Origin: Janthinobacterium lividum
GTDB taxonomy: Bacteria; Pseudomonadota; Gammaproteobacteria; Burkholderiales; Burkholderiaceae_D
Assembly: GCF_034424625.1 (NCBI RefSeq)
Contig: NZ_CP139976.1
Span: 3,720,001-3,784,000, forward strand
DNA: 64,000 bases
Direction of reading: 5' to 3'
The notes below the pieces were generated by a model that did not search any database, was not told the origin of the DNA, and saw only the letters and a program-made list of their open reading frames with translations. Shown piece by piece: positions 53,945-63,383 of the stretch. Every line of letters begins with the position of its first letter. Within the stretch, counting starts at the first letter, position 1. Both the position numbers and the translations under genes were made by a program.

Positions 53945-53971
53945 GGGGTCAGACCCGCCGGGTCTGACCCC
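53945..53971. repeat. REP-like palindrome, second copy
   Basis: GGGGTCAGACCC, loop GCC, GGGTCTGACCCC: 12-bp perfect arms. It differs from the copy at 8503-8529 by one base in each arm, in a way that keeps pairing. Preceded by CC and followed by AG in both copies. Lies between the MBL-fold gene start and the hemB end. Confidence 0.8.
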
Positions 53972-54019
53972 AGCTCTTGCTTTTTGGGGGAAAACAAGCA
54001 CTAACTTGATGGGAAATGT

Positions 54020-54994
54020 TTAATACGGATTATTCAGCACATCCATCGCGAAATACGTAAAGATCATGTCCGCGCCCGCGCGCTTGATGGCGCCCAGGGT
54101 TTCCTGCACCACGCGGCGCTCGTCGATGGCACCCGCCTCGGCGGCGAACTTGATCATCGCGTACTCGCCGCTGACCTGGTAGGCGCCGATCGGCAAACGC
54201 GTCACTTCGCGCAAGTCGCGGATGATGTCCAGATACGCCCCGGCCGGTTTCACCATCAGCGCGTCGGCGCCTTCGGCTTCGTCGATCAAGGACTCGCGCA
54301 CCGCTTCGCGGCGGTTCATCGGGTCCATCTGGTACGTCTTGCGGTCGCCCTTGAGGGTGCTGCCGGCCGCATCGCGGAACGGGCCGTACAGGCCGGAGGC
54401 GAACTTGGTCGAATACGCCATCACGGGCGTGTCGTGGAAACCGGCCGCGTCAAGCGCGCTGCGGATCGCCGCCACCTGGCCATCCATGGCAGCCGATGGG
54501 GCGATGATGTCGGCGCCCGCCTGGGCCGCGATGACGGCCTGCTTGCCCAAATTCAGTACCGTGCTGTCATTGTCGACCGTGTCGCCATGCAGGATGCCGC
54601 AATGGCCATGGTCCGTGTATTCGCAGAAGCAGGTGTCGGACATGACCACCATTTCCGGCACGGCATCCTTGATGATGCGCGACATGCGGGCCACCAGGCC
54701 GTCCGGATTCAGGGTGTCCGTGCCGTGGCTATCCTTGTGGTGCGAAATGCCGAAGGTCATGACCGAGCGCAGGCCGGCGCGCGCGTAGCGCTCCACTTCC
54801 TGCGCCAGCTTCGCTTCGGGAATGCGGCGCACGCCGGGCATGGACTTGATGTCGATGAAATCGCTGCTGCCTTCGTCGACGAAGATCGGCAGGACCAGGT
54901 CGCGCGGATTGATCTCGGTTTCGCGGAACAGCTCGCGCAGTTGCGGGGTCGCGCGCAGGCGGCGCATGCGCGAAGTGGGGAATTGTGCTGGCAT
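54020..54994 (-). CDS. hemB: Delta-aminolevulinic acid dehydratase (porphobilinogen synthase)
   Basis: 324 aa, full length. Condenses two 5-aminolevulinate to porphobilinogen in heme synthesis. Metal-binding motif [16 protein letters not shown], active-site Lys in [17 protein letters not shown] and [12 protein letters not shown]. Monocistronic. Confidence 0.97.
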   Translation of the reverse strand: MPAQFPTSRMRRLRATPQLRELFRETEINPRDLVLPIFVDEGSSDFIDIKSMPGVRRIPEAKLAQEVERYARAGLRSVMTFGISHHKDSHGTDTLNPDGLVARMSRIIKDAVPEMVVMSDTCFCEYTDHGHCGILHGDTVDNDSTVLNLGKQAVIAAQAGADIIAPSAAMDGQVAAIRSALDAAGFHDTPVMAYSTKFASGLYGPFRDAAGSTLKGDRKTYQMDPMNRREAVRESLIDEAEGADALMVKPAGAYLDIIRDLREVTRLPIGAYQVSGEYAMIKFAAEAGAIDERRVVQETLGAIKRAGADMIFTYFAMDVLNNPY

Positions 54995-55106
54995 GGGGTG
55001 ACTGGCTTCAGGTTAACAACGCCGATCAGTATACGCCGATCACGCCGATTGCGCCGGGCTGCCCGGCAAAAAAGCCGCGCAGGTCAAGAAACCCCGCCCT
55101 GCGCCG

Positions 55107-56009
55107 TCATTGCGCGTGCAGCAGGGCCGCCACTTGCCAGCGCATGTCGGCCGCCAGCTGCACCAGCATGGCGCCGCGGCGGCGCGCGTCCGCGCGCTTT
55201 TTCGACGGCACCAGCTCCAGCTCCGGCATCCGGCATGGGCCGCATGGCAGGCGGTAATTGCCATCGCCGGTGGGCAGCGCGTGCAGTTCCCGCCACGCCT
55301 GGTCGTAGTCGCACGAGATATGGCGGCGCCGGCGCCAGTTCAGCGCGATGCGGTTGGCGTTGCTGACCAGGTCCAGGTGGCCGCAGCCGAAAAAGTCGCC
55401 CAGGTCGCGCAAGGCGGCCACCATCAGGTTTTTCGGCCGGCAGCCGTGCAGCGCCCGCGTGGCCTCTTTTACCGCCTGCGCGCCGGCGGGCGAGCGCAAG
55501 CCCTGCAAGGCGCCCAGCTGGATGACGGCGCCGCCAGGCTGGGGCCGGAACAGGAAACTGGCCAGGTACAGCGGAACGCCATCGCGCGTCAGGCGCAGGC
55601 ACAGCTCCCCTTCGCGGTGGCTGTCGTGGATGGCCGTCAGCTGCAAGCGGTAGCTGGCGCCATCCTTGCCCTCGATGGCGGCCAGCACCAGCGCGCGGCG
55701 CGCCGCGTATTCCACCAGCGGCCGCGCGCCCGCCTGCCACAGGAAGCGGTAATGCCCGCACAGCAGCTCCACCCTCGCCGCGCAGCACAACTGGCGGCTG
55801 GCGTAGGGACGATAAATCTTGTACAGCAGGCTGGGATGGGCTTGCGCCAGCGCCGCCAGGCCAGGCGTGCCGGCGATGAACGCTTGCCAGCGCGCGCGCT
55901 GCAGGGGAAAGACGATGGCGCCCAGCGCGGCCTTGATACGGTGGCCATGCTGGCGCAGTGGCGCCTGTTGCGGCGCGGCGTTGTCGCCGGTGGCGGTAAA
56001 AGTATGCAT
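55107..56009 (-). CDS. VirK/YbjX-family protein (DUF535)
   Basis: 300 aa from the ATG at 56009; the upstream frame is Ala/Arg-rich and unlikely. Family blocks HPSLLYKIYRPYASRQL, LQLTAIHDSHREGELCLRL, LGALQGLRSPAGAQAVKEAT and SNANRIALNWRRRRHISCDY. The family is linked to envelope stress and virulence (VirK) but has no known reaction. No signal peptide. Confidence 0.85.
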   Translation of the reverse strand: MHTFTATGDNAAPQQAPLRQHGHRIKAALGAIVFPLQRARWQAFIAGTPGLAALAQAHPSLLYKIYRPYASRQLCCAARVELLCGHYRFLWQAGARPLVEYAARRALVLAAIEGKDGASYRLQLTAIHDSHREGELCLRLTRDGVPLYLASFLFRPQPGGAVIQLGALQGLRSPAGAQAVKEATRALHGCRPKNLMVAALRDLGDFFGCGHLDLVSNANRIALNWRRRRHISCDYDQAWRELHALPTGDGNYRLPCGPCRMPELELVPSKKRADARRRGAMLVQLAADMRWQVAALLHAQ

Positions 56010-56187
56010 GAAAACAGCTCTGCGACGGGTCGGGACTGGCAAGCCGCGGCAGGCCGCGGGCAGCCCGGAACAGGCGGCTGCGCGCACGCAGCCGCTCTAC
56101 GCCGGGTAGAACGGATGATAGGGGGAGGCGAAAATGAAGGGGGTTACAAGTTGGTAATGTCGACTTGGAGTATGGCGCACAAGCACA

Positions 56188-57273
56188 TTACGGCAGGGAG
56201 CCGACGGCAGGTTCCCTAAGGTCGCGCTTGAGGCGCCGCAGCAGCCAACGCCGCGCTGGCACTTCCAGCAAGCGGTAGCTGATGCCGCTGACAACGAGCA
56301 GGATGGCGGTGAAGATCGCCGCCTTCATCATGTAGTCCGCTATGCCCGTGCCAGGCAACATCAGGCGTAGCGGCTTTTGCAGCAGCATGGCCAGCGGCAC
56401 ATGCAGCAAGTAGATGGCATACGAGCAGTCGCCCAGGAAGGCGGCTGCCTGACCCTCGAGTATCGCCGGCCGCAGCCTGGCGACAAGCCACACCGTCGCG
56501 GGCAGGACGCCCATCACGACGAGGCCCAGCGGTATGACATCGCCGGCATCGCCTGCCGCATAAAAAGCGGCAAACACGCCTAGCGCCAGCGCCGCAAAAT
56601 AGGCCAGTATCCAGGCATGCATGCGGCACTGGAACAACAGCAAGCCACCGGTAAAGCCCAGCAGGCCACGCAGCAAGCCTTCGTGTACATCATCCGACTC
56701 ATAGCCAGTCAGGTAGCGGTTCATCCAGACGGCGAACCCCCATAGCAGCAGCGCCGAGCACAGGTGCAGCGCGAACTTCCAACGCAAACCATGCATGCCC
56801 ATGCGGACGACAAAGAACCAGATCAAATTGATGGACACTTCGACGAAAATTGACCAGCTGGGTCCGTTCAAGGGGAAGGTAGGCCCGTCATCCTGCAGGC
56901 AGGGCAGCATCAGCGCATTGGGCACAAAGCATGCGATGTTCGCTGACGTGGCGCCGATGCGGATCTTGACCAGGGTCACGGCAAGGGCCGCCAGTAGCGC
57001 GACGGCGTACAGCGGATACAGCCTGGCAAAGCGGTTATACAGAAAGTCGCTGAACGGCATGCCAAGGCGGATGCGCTCTTCATAGCTGTGTGCCATGACC
57101 CAGCCGGACAGGATGAAAAAGAAGTCGACCGCCAGGTAGGCGTGCGTGATCTTGAAGCCGAATATGACTGGCAGGTGATACACGGCGACCAGCATCGCGG
57201 CCAGGCCACGCAAGCCATCGAGAGAAACGATGCGGCCGCTGAAATGGCCACTCTTCATGCCGGCACCAATCAT
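56188..57273 (-). CDS. Acyltransferase 3 family membrane protein
   Basis: 361 aa, about ten helices. Opening block SLDGLRGLAAMLVAVYHLP with the conserved Arg and catalytic His, then FFFILSGWVMAHSYEERIR: a standard OafA/NodX-type O-acetyltransferase of surface polysaccharides. GGGAG lies before the ATG at 57273. Upstream (57274-57491) is A/T-rich (about 57400-57475) and includes a TGATACAAT extended -10-like sequence on the minus strand. Confidence 0.87.
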   Translation of the reverse strand: MIGAGMKSGHFSGRIVSLDGLRGLAAMLVAVYHLPVIFGFKITHAYLAVDFFFILSGWVMAHSYEERIRLGMPFSDFLYNRFARLYPLYAVALLAALAVTLVKIRIGATSANIACFVPNALMLPCLQDDGPTFPLNGPSWSIFVEVSINLIWFFVVRMGMHGLRWKFALHLCSALLLWGFAVWMNRYLTGYESDDVHEGLLRGLLGFTGGLLLFQCRMHAWILAYFAALALGVFAAFYAAGDAGDVIPLGLVVMGVLPATVWLVARLRPAILEGQAAAFLGDCSYAIYLLHVPLAMLLQKPLRLMLPGTGIADYMMKAAIFTAILLVVSGISYRLLEVPARRWLLRRLKRDLREPAVGSLP

Positions 57274-57491
57274 GCTTACTCCCGATATCCACCTGTCGAA
57301 CTGGCGCACCGCGCCAGCAAAGAGAACCAGGCAGATATGGCGATCACTCGATGCGGCCGCACGACGACGGGCAGGATGCACCGTCCAATGGCGACGCCAC
57401 AAAAGTGTCAAAATTGTATCATGATGCTTTATTAAAAAGTAAATATGACAACACTTATAGCAAAAAAACACGGCGACCAGCAAGGCTGGGC

Positions 57492-58856
57492 TTAGCGGAC
57501 AATAAAATCGGCCAGCCTGAAACGCAGGCGCAAGCCCGGCGCCGCATCCTCGATCTCCAGGCTGCCACCATGCAGGGCGGCGATGGCTGCGACGATGGAC
57601 AGTCCCAGGCCATTGCCGGGCAAGTGGCGGCTCTTATCGAGCCGGTAAAAACGCTGCGTCAGCTTCGGCAGTTCTTCCTTTGGCACGCCGGGGCCGTTGT
57701 CGCGCACGGCCAGCCAGCTGCCCTGCTCATCGCTGCCGGCCGACACTTCCACCGTGGCGCCCGGCCCCGCATACTTGATGGCGTTGTCGACCAGGCTGGC
57801 CAGCGCGCTGCCCAGCAGGTTGCGGTCGCCGCGCGCCGGCACGCCTTCGCCATACATCTGCACCAGCAGCACGCCCTGCTCGTCGGCCGTGGCCTCGTAC
57901 ATTTCCACGATGTCGGCGCCGATCTGCTGCAGGTCGATGTCGTTGAAATTCTCGGGACGCATGCCCGATTCGGCTGCCGCGATCTGCAGCAGCTTGTCGA
58001 ACACGCGCGTCAGGTCGTCGATGTCGTCGATGGCCGCCTGCGCCGCGCTCTCGTAGCCGGCCACGCCCTGCTGCTGGCGCAGGGCGCCATCGAGCTTGTT
58101 GCGGATGCGGCCCAGCGGCGTGCGCAAGTCGTGCGCGATGGCGTTCGACACGTGGCGCACGCCTTCCATCAGGTGCTCGATGCGGTCGAGCATGCGGTTG
58201 ATGTCGCGGCTCAGCAAGCCGAATTCGTCTTCGCTGGAGACGGGAATGCGACGGCTCAGGTCTCCCGCCTCGATTTCCCCCGCCGTGCGGCGGATCTGCC
58301 CGATGCGCGCCTCGAGCTGGCGGCGGAACAGCCAGGCGCCCGCCACCACCAGCAGGATGGCGACCCCGCCGCCGTAGGCCAGCGAGCGCAGCACCAGCGA
58401 ACGGATCGACTTGCCCTCTTCCATGTCGCGCCCGACGAACAGGCGCGCGCCGCCCTCCAGCTCGCGGATCAGCATGCGCGCGGGCACCCTGCGCCCTTCG
58501 CGCGTGACGTCGCGGTGCAGCAAGCGGCCCACGGGGCTGCCCACGTCGGGCCAGGACGACAGATTGCCCGCCACGCGGCTGCCATCGGCGCCCACCAGCA
58601 GGAAGATTTCCGTGTCGCTGTCGGTGCGGTCGGTCAGCAAATGGGCGATTTCCGCCGTCGTGCGGCTGGCATCGTCCTGCTGGTACAGGGCGGCGAGGCG
58701 CTCCGAGAGCAGGGTCAGCTTGCGGTCCACGCTGCGATCGAGCACGCCGATGGTGCCGAAATAGAACACGGCGCAGACGATGCTGATCGAGACGACCACC
58801 AGCACGCCATAGCCGAGCGCCAGGCGGGCCGCGATCGAGCGGTGCCAGTTACGCAC
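57492..58856 (-). CDS. Two-component sensor histidine kinase
   Basis: 454 aa. Helix 1 at about 13-34, periplasmic domain about 35-155 (many charged residues), helix 2 about 157-178, HAMP about 180-232, phospho-acceptor His in SNAIAHDLRTPLGRIRNKL, N box LASLVDNAIKYAG, G boxes RDNGPGVPKEE and GNGLGLSIV. Overlaps the response regulator gene by 8 nt. Signal not evident. Confidence 0.92.
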   Translation of the reverse strand: MRNWHRSIAARLALGYGVLVVVSISIVCAVFYFGTIGVLDRSVDRKLTLLSERLAALYQQDDASRTTAEIAHLLTDRTDSDTEIFLLVGADGSRVAGNLSSWPDVGSPVGRLLHRDVTREGRRVPARMLIRELEGGARLFVGRDMEEGKSIRSLVLRSLAYGGGVAILLVVAGAWLFRRQLEARIGQIRRTAGEIEAGDLSRRIPVSSEDEFGLLSRDINRMLDRIEHLMEGVRHVSNAIAHDLRTPLGRIRNKLDGALRQQQGVAGYESAAQAAIDDIDDLTRVFDKLLQIAAAESGMRPENFNDIDLQQIGADIVEMYEATADEQGVLLVQMYGEGVPARGDRNLLGSALASLVDNAIKYAGPGATVEVSAGSDEQGSWLAVRDNGPGVPKEELPKLTQRFYRLDKSRHLPGNGLGLSIVAAIAALHGGSLEIEDAAPGLRLRFRLADFIVR

Positions 58857-59535
58857 TGTCGATCACGCCCAGGGTGTAGCCGACGCCGCGCACCGTGTGG
58901 ATCAGCGGCGGCGAAAATTCCTTGTCCACCTTGGTGCGCAAACGGCTCACCTGCACGTCGATGACGTTCGTCTGCGGGTCGAAATGGTAGTCCCACACGG
59001 CTTCGAGCAGCATGGCGCGCGTGACGGACTGGCCCTGGTGGCGCATCAGGTATTCCAGCAGGCGAAATTCGCGCGGCTGCAAGGCGATCTGCCGGTTGGC
59101 GCGCGTCACGCGCATGGTGCGCATGTCGAGCACCAGGTCGGCCACCTGCAGCTGCGTCGATTCGGGTACGGGCGCGGCGCGGCGCAGCAGCGCTTCGATG
59201 CGCGCCAGCAGTTCGGCGATGGCGAACGGTTTCGACAAATAATCGTCGCCGCCGCTGCGCAGGCCGCGCACGCGCTCGTCGACGCTGGACAGGGCCGACA
59301 GGACCAGCACGGGCGTGTTGCGGCCCATGCCGCGCAGGCGGGCGACGATGGCCAGGCCATCGATCTCGCCAGGCAGCAGGCGGTCGAGCACCAGCGCATC
59401 CCAGTCTTCGCCGCAGGCCAGGCGCATGCCATCGATGCCATTGTCGCAGGCGGTGACGTCGTGGCCCGCCTCGCGCAGGCCGGCACAGATATAGCGGGAA
59501 GTTTCAGCTTCGTCTTCGATGACCAGGCAGCGCAC
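58849..59535 (-). CDS. OmpR-family response regulator
   Basis: 228 aa. Receiver domain with acidic pocket VIEDEAE, phospho-Asp in LVLDRLLPG, Lys in DYLSKPFA; winged-helix C-terminus (LQPREFRLLEYLMRHQGQ, NVIDVQVSRLRTKVDKE). Partner of the histidine kinase that overlaps its end. Confidence 0.93.
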   Translation of the reverse strand: MRCLVIEDEAETSRYICAGLREAGHDVTACDNGIDGMRLACGEDWDALVLDRLLPGEIDGLAIVARLRGMGRNTPVLVLSALSSVDERVRGLRSGGDDYLSKPFAIAELLARIEALLRRAAPVPESTQLQVADLVLDMRTMRVTRANRQIALQPREFRLLEYLMRHQGQSVTRAMLLEAVWDYHFDPQTNVIDVQVSRLRTKVDKEFSPPLIHTVRGVGYTLGVIDSA

Positions 59536-59790
59536 GGGAGTTCCTTGTAAAAATCAGGGCAGCAGATAGGCGCAGCATACGCCAGGCGCGCGCCACTTGC
59601 CAGCCCCGCCGGCGTGCGGCGCGCGATGACAGGGTCGGGTACAATACAGCCTCGACAATTTTTGGCCGCGCCCGCGCGCGCATGTGCGCAGGTTTTATCG
59701 GCGCCTCACGGCTTGCCGCGGCCTGCATAGCCACCACTGCCATTAACGAATATCAGGCGCGCCAGGCGCGCGCCACAGACCAATACAGCC
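59536..59790. promoter_or_regulatory. Divergent intergenic region, response regulator / DUF481
   Basis: 255 bp. TACAATACAG near 59640-59650 is a plausible -10 for the plus-strand DUF481 gene. CAGGCGCGCCA appears at 59581-59591 approximately and CAGGCGCGCCAGGCGCGCCA at 59756-59775, a GGCGCGCC-type short repeat. No gene recognised. Confidence 0.35.
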
Positions 59791-60567
59791 ATGAAATCGA
59801 CCCACTCTCTCGCACTGGCGCTGGCCATGGCCATCACCTGCGGCAGCGCCGCCGCCAAAGACACCAAGCAAAGCCTGTTGTTCGATGAAATCCCCATCGG
59901 CAGCTGGAGCACGTCCGCCGAACTGGGCGCCATCACCACCTCCGGCAATACGGTCGGCACCTCCGTCACGGGCAAGATCGACGCGCGCCAGGAACTCGAT
60001 GACTGGAGCAACCAGTACATCTTCAGCGGCTACTTCAAGGAAGACGAAACGACCAACGACGACGGCGAGAAAGTGCGCGAACGCTCGGCCGAGCGCTTTT
60101 CCGCCTCCGCCAAGGCCGCCTACAAGCTGATGGCCGACCATGAAAAACTGTTCGTGCTGGCCTCGCACGTGAACGACAAGTTCGGCGCCTACACCAAGTA
60201 CTCGACCCTGGCCATCGGTCATGGCTCGCGCTGGTACCAGTCGAGCGACAAGAGCATCGACGTGGAAGTCGGTCCAGGCTATTTCAGCGGCACCAATGAT
60301 GCGGGCGAATCGGAACACGGCCTGACGGTGCGCGGCGCGGCCGCCATGAAGTGGAAAATCAGCCAGTCGGCCATGTTTACGCAAACGGTCAGCGTGGAGC
60401 GGGGCACCTCGAACACCCACTCGATCGCCGAAACAGCCCTCAGCACCAAGATCAACGGCACCATGCAGATGAAGGCCGCCTTCAGCGCCCGCAACGACAC
60501 GCGCGTGCCGGACGACAAGAAGAACACGGATACGCAAACCTCGCTGACGCTGGTCTACTCGTTCTAG
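59791..60567 (+). CDS. DUF481 outer-membrane protein (YdiY-like)
   Basis: 258 aa: signal peptide ending GSAAA-KDTKQS, then amphipathic beta-strands in the DUF481 pattern (WSTSAELGAITTSGNTVGTS at the start) and a C-terminal Phe (TLVYSF) typical of outer-membrane barrels. Role unknown, often called salt-induced outer-membrane protein. Followed 13 nt later by a lipoprotein hydrolase. Confidence 0.87.
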   Translation: MKSTHSLALALAMAITCGSAAAKDTKQSLLFDEIPIGSWSTSAELGAITTSGNTVGTSVTGKIDARQELDDWSNQYIFSGYFKEDETTNDDGEKVRERSAERFSASAKAAYKLMADHEKLFVLASHVNDKFGAYTKYSTLAIGHGSRWYQSSDKSIDVEVGPGYFSGTNDAGESEHGLTVRGAAAMKWKISQSAMFTQTVSVERGTSNTHSIAETALSTKINGTMQMKAAFSARNDTRVPDDKKNTDTQTSLTLVYSF

Positions 60568-60580
60568 ACGCGGACCGGCC

Positions 60581-62455
60581 ATGCTGATGCGACGTCTGCG
60601 CGTATGCGCCCTCCTGTGCGCCGCAGCGCTGCTGAGCGGCTGCGCCGCCGTCACCGTCAGCGCGATCTCGCCGGCCGACTACCTGCAGCAGCGGCGCGGC
60701 GACATCCTCACCACGGGCAAACTCAGTGCTTCGGCCAGCGAAGTGCTGCGCATCATCGGCAGCGACATCGCCGCCTGCGAAGCCAATACGGGCAGCTGCC
60801 GTGCCGATCTGGCCCGCTCCGAACTGCTCAGCGACGAGCAGCGCCTGGCCACCCTGTCCGAATTGTGGCTGGAAAGCGCCCTGGCGGAAGAAAAACAGGG
60901 CGGCCACCCGAGTGCCGAGCGGCTGGCCGCCTGGCTCGAATCGGCCCGCTATGCGTATGCCTACCTGTTCTACACGACGCGCACGCCGGGCCAGCGCGCC
61001 TTCGAGGAGCGCCAGACGCAAATCCGCGACTACTATAATTATGCCGTGCAAAAGGCTGTGGGCAACCTGTTCCGCCACCGCGGCGAATACCGCCCCGACG
61101 GCCATGTGATCCGCGTCGCCGGCTGGGAAATCGACAGCGAATTGTCGGCCCTGCGTCTGCCCGAAGACGGCACCCTGCCCGATGAACTGCTGCCGGCCAC
61201 CTCGCTGTCGTTTTCCGGCCTGCGCAATGTGTACCGGCGCGACGGCTTCGGCGCCGACCTGGTGGCCGTCATGCCCAAGCCCCGGGCGTCGAAAGGCGAG
61301 TATGTCCCTTATCAGGAAACCCGTTTCCCCGTCGTCACGGCGCTGATCCGCTTCGACGGCAACAGCCTGCAGGAAGTCCTGGCCACGCAACAGCTGCTGG
61401 TGAGGCTGGTCGACCCGACGCGCAGCGAATCGACGCGCATGGCGGGACAGGAACTGCCCGTGGCAGCCAATTTCACGGCCGGCTATGGTTTGTGGCTGGC
61501 CCGCTCCGGCTTCGGCGTGCAGGCGCTGCGCACCCTGTTCGGCCGTGCCGACGGCATTTCGCGCCCGCAGGTGCACCTGATGCAGCCCTACGACCCGAAC
61601 AAGCGCACCATCGTCATGCTGCACGGCCTGGCCAGCAGTCCGGAAGCGTGGATCAACGTGGCGAATGAACTGATGGGCGACGAACAGCTGCGCCGCCGCT
61701 ATCAGATCTGGCAAGTGTACTACCCGAGCAATGCGCCGCTGGCGGCCAACAACGCCGCCATCCGCCAGGCGCTGAACGCGACGCTGGCACAGTTCGACCC
61801 TTCGGCCAGGGCCGATGCCGCGAACGACATGGTCTTGATCGGCCACAGCATGGGCGGCGTGCTGGCGCGCCTGATGGTCTCCGATGCCAGCAATACCCTG
61901 CTCGACGCCATCACGGAAGAATACAATTTGAAGGGCAAGAAGGCGGAAAAAGTGCGCGCCGGCCTGGCGCCCTACCTGAATTTCACGGCCATGCCGCAGG
62001 TGAACCGCGCCATCTTCATCGCGGCGCCGCACCGCGGCACCTCGTTCGCCAACCACAAGGTGGCGCGCTGGATCGCCAACCTGATCACACTGCCCATCAA
62101 CATGCTCGACCAGTTGTCCGACGCGGCCGGCAGCCTGGCGCAGCTCGACACGGGCAGCAGCGAACCGCTGCGCATCCCCAACAGCATCGATAACCTCAGC
62201 GACAAGGACCCGTTCGTGCGCCTGGTGGCAGACCTGCCCATCAGCCCGAAAGTGCGCTACTACTCCATCATGGGCAACGACACGCCGGACCTGCCATTGG
62301 CCGAATCGAGCGACGGCGTGGTCCCCTACGCCAGCGCCCACCTCGATGGCGCCCTGTCGGAAAAAGTCATCCCGTCCTGGCACAGCGTGCAGGAAAGCCC
62401 GCAGGCGATCCTGGAGATACGGCGCATCTTGCGCATGCCCGACAGCCTGCCTTAG
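60581..62455 (+). CDS. Lipoprotein alpha/beta hydrolase
   Basis: 624 aa. Lipobox AALLSGC-AAV. Long N-terminal helical part (residues 30-330), then a hydrolase domain: oxyanion region IVMLHGLASSPEAWIN, nucleophile elbow LIGHSMGGVLARL, FIAAPHRGTSFANHKVARW, and late acidic/His region SSDGVVPYASAHLDG. Lipase/esterase-like, anchored in the outer membrane; substrate unknown. Confidence 0.87.
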   Translation: MLMRRLRVCALLCAAALLSGCAAVTVSAISPADYLQQRRGDILTTGKLSASASEVLRIIGSDIAACEANTGSCRADLARSELLSDEQRLATLSELWLESALAEEKQGGHPSAERLAAWLESARYAYAYLFYTTRTPGQRAFEERQTQIRDYYNYAVQKAVGNLFRHRGEYRPDGHVIRVAGWEIDSELSALRLPEDGTLPDELLPATSLSFSGLRNVYRRDGFGADLVAVMPKPRASKGEYVPYQETRFPVVTALIRFDGNSLQEVLATQQLLVRLVDPTRSESTRMAGQELPVAANFTAGYGLWLARSGFGVQALRTLFGRADGISRPQVHLMQPYDPNKRTIVMLHGLASSPEAWINVANELMGDEQLRRRYQIWQVYYPSNAPLAANNAAIRQALNATLAQFDPSARADAANDMVLIGHSMGGVLARLMVSDASNTLLDAITEEYNLKGKKAEKVRAGLAPYLNFTAMPQVNRAIFIAAPHRGTSFANHKVARWIANLITLPINMLDQLSDAAGSLAQLDTGSSEPLRIPNSIDNLSDKDPFVRLVADLPISPKVRYYSIMGNDTPDLPLAESSDGVVPYASAHLDGALSEKVIPSWHSVQESPQAILEIRRILRMPDSLP

Positions 62456-62493
62456 AGCCTATCCCAGTAGTGAGCGTCTTCTGCTGGGATAGG
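62455..62493 (+). terminator. Hairpin after the lipoprotein hydrolase gene
   Basis: GAGCCTATCCCAG and CTGGGATAGGTTC pair over 13 bp with one G-U, around a 16-nt loop; the 10-bp core is CCTATCCCAG (62458-62467) with CTGGGATAGG (62484-62493). It begins at the stop codon and runs into TTCTTA. A terminator shared with the convergent kinase gene is likely; a dispersed repeat is possible. Confidence 0.6.
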
Positions 62494-62506
62494 TTCTTAG
62501 GCGCCA

Positions 62507-63322
62507 TCACGCCCGCAAGGCCGCCAGCGCGGCGGCGGCCACGGCCAGCGCCGTCTCCGGCGGCGTGCCGTCTTCCAGATGCCATGCCGCCGACAGACCC
62601 GCCCACGCGGCGCCCCACGCCAGCAGCCGCGCCGGATCGAGGCGTGCCGCATCGGCGATCAGCGCCACCTGCCGCTCCAGCCGGCGCGGAAAAGTGGCCA
62701 GCGCGGCATCCGGGTTGCACAGGATATTGGCGAAATCAAAACCCCGCTCGCCCACATAGCCTTTCGGATCGATGGCCAGCCAGCCGCGCGCACCGCCATC
62801 GAGCACGTTCGCGTGATGCAGGTCGCCATGCAGCACCACGCTGTCCTGCGGCGCCGCCAGCAAATCCTGTGCCACGGCATGGCATTCTGACAACACGCCG
62901 CCGTAAGCCGAGGCAGCGGCCAGCGCGGCAAAGCAGCCGGACAAGGGAGGCAAAAGTGGAGCGGATGGCCGCGGCGCATGCAGGCGTGCCGCCACGGCGC
63001 ACAGGATACCGGTGGCGGCCGCATCGCCCGCCTCCCCCGCGCGCGCCAGCGCGGCCAGCGAACGGGAACCCATCGCCCGCTCAAGCAGCAGGACATCCTC
63101 CTCCGTGGAGGTGGCCAGCACGCGCACGGCGCCGTCGCCATCCCACCAGCGCAGCACGGCGCCAGCGCGCCGCTCATCGTCGCCGGTCGACAGCTTCAGC
63201 ATGGCCGGCTGGCCACCGTGCAGCACCGGCAACAGGCATGCGCCATGCGTGTGCACGGGCATGCCATCGGCTTGCAATGACCATTGCCGGAGATGGTCGG
63301 CAATGCGGTTCCGGTAATCCAT
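62507..63322 (-). CDS. APH(6)/hydroxyurea-type phosphotransferase
   Basis: 271 aa kinase of the aminoglycoside/hydroxyurea family. Catalytic loop VVLHGDLHHANVLDGG and metal-binding WLAIDPKGYVGERGFDFANI; substrate side LLLERAMGSRSLAALAR. Complete. Chromosomal members often have unknown natural substrates, so resistance to streptomycin cannot be assumed. Start at 63322 (MDYRNRIADHLRQW). Confidence 0.85.
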   Translation of the reverse strand: MDYRNRIADHLRQWSLQADGMPVHTHGACLLPVLHGGQPAMLKLSTGDDERRAGAVLRWWDGDGAVRVLATSTEEDVLLLERAMGSRSLAALARAGEAGDAAATGILCAVAARLHAPRPSAPLLPPLSGCFAALAAASAYGGVLSECHAVAQDLLAAPQDSVVLHGDLHHANVLDGGARGWLAIDPKGYVGERGFDFANILCNPDAALATFPRRLERQVALIADAARLDPARLLAWGAAWAGLSAAWHLEDGTPPETALAVAAAALAALRA

Positions 63323-63383
63323 GGGCAATCCTGGGATGAAGGTCAGGACGCTACTATAAGAGACAGGCCGGCGGGTAGCCCGT

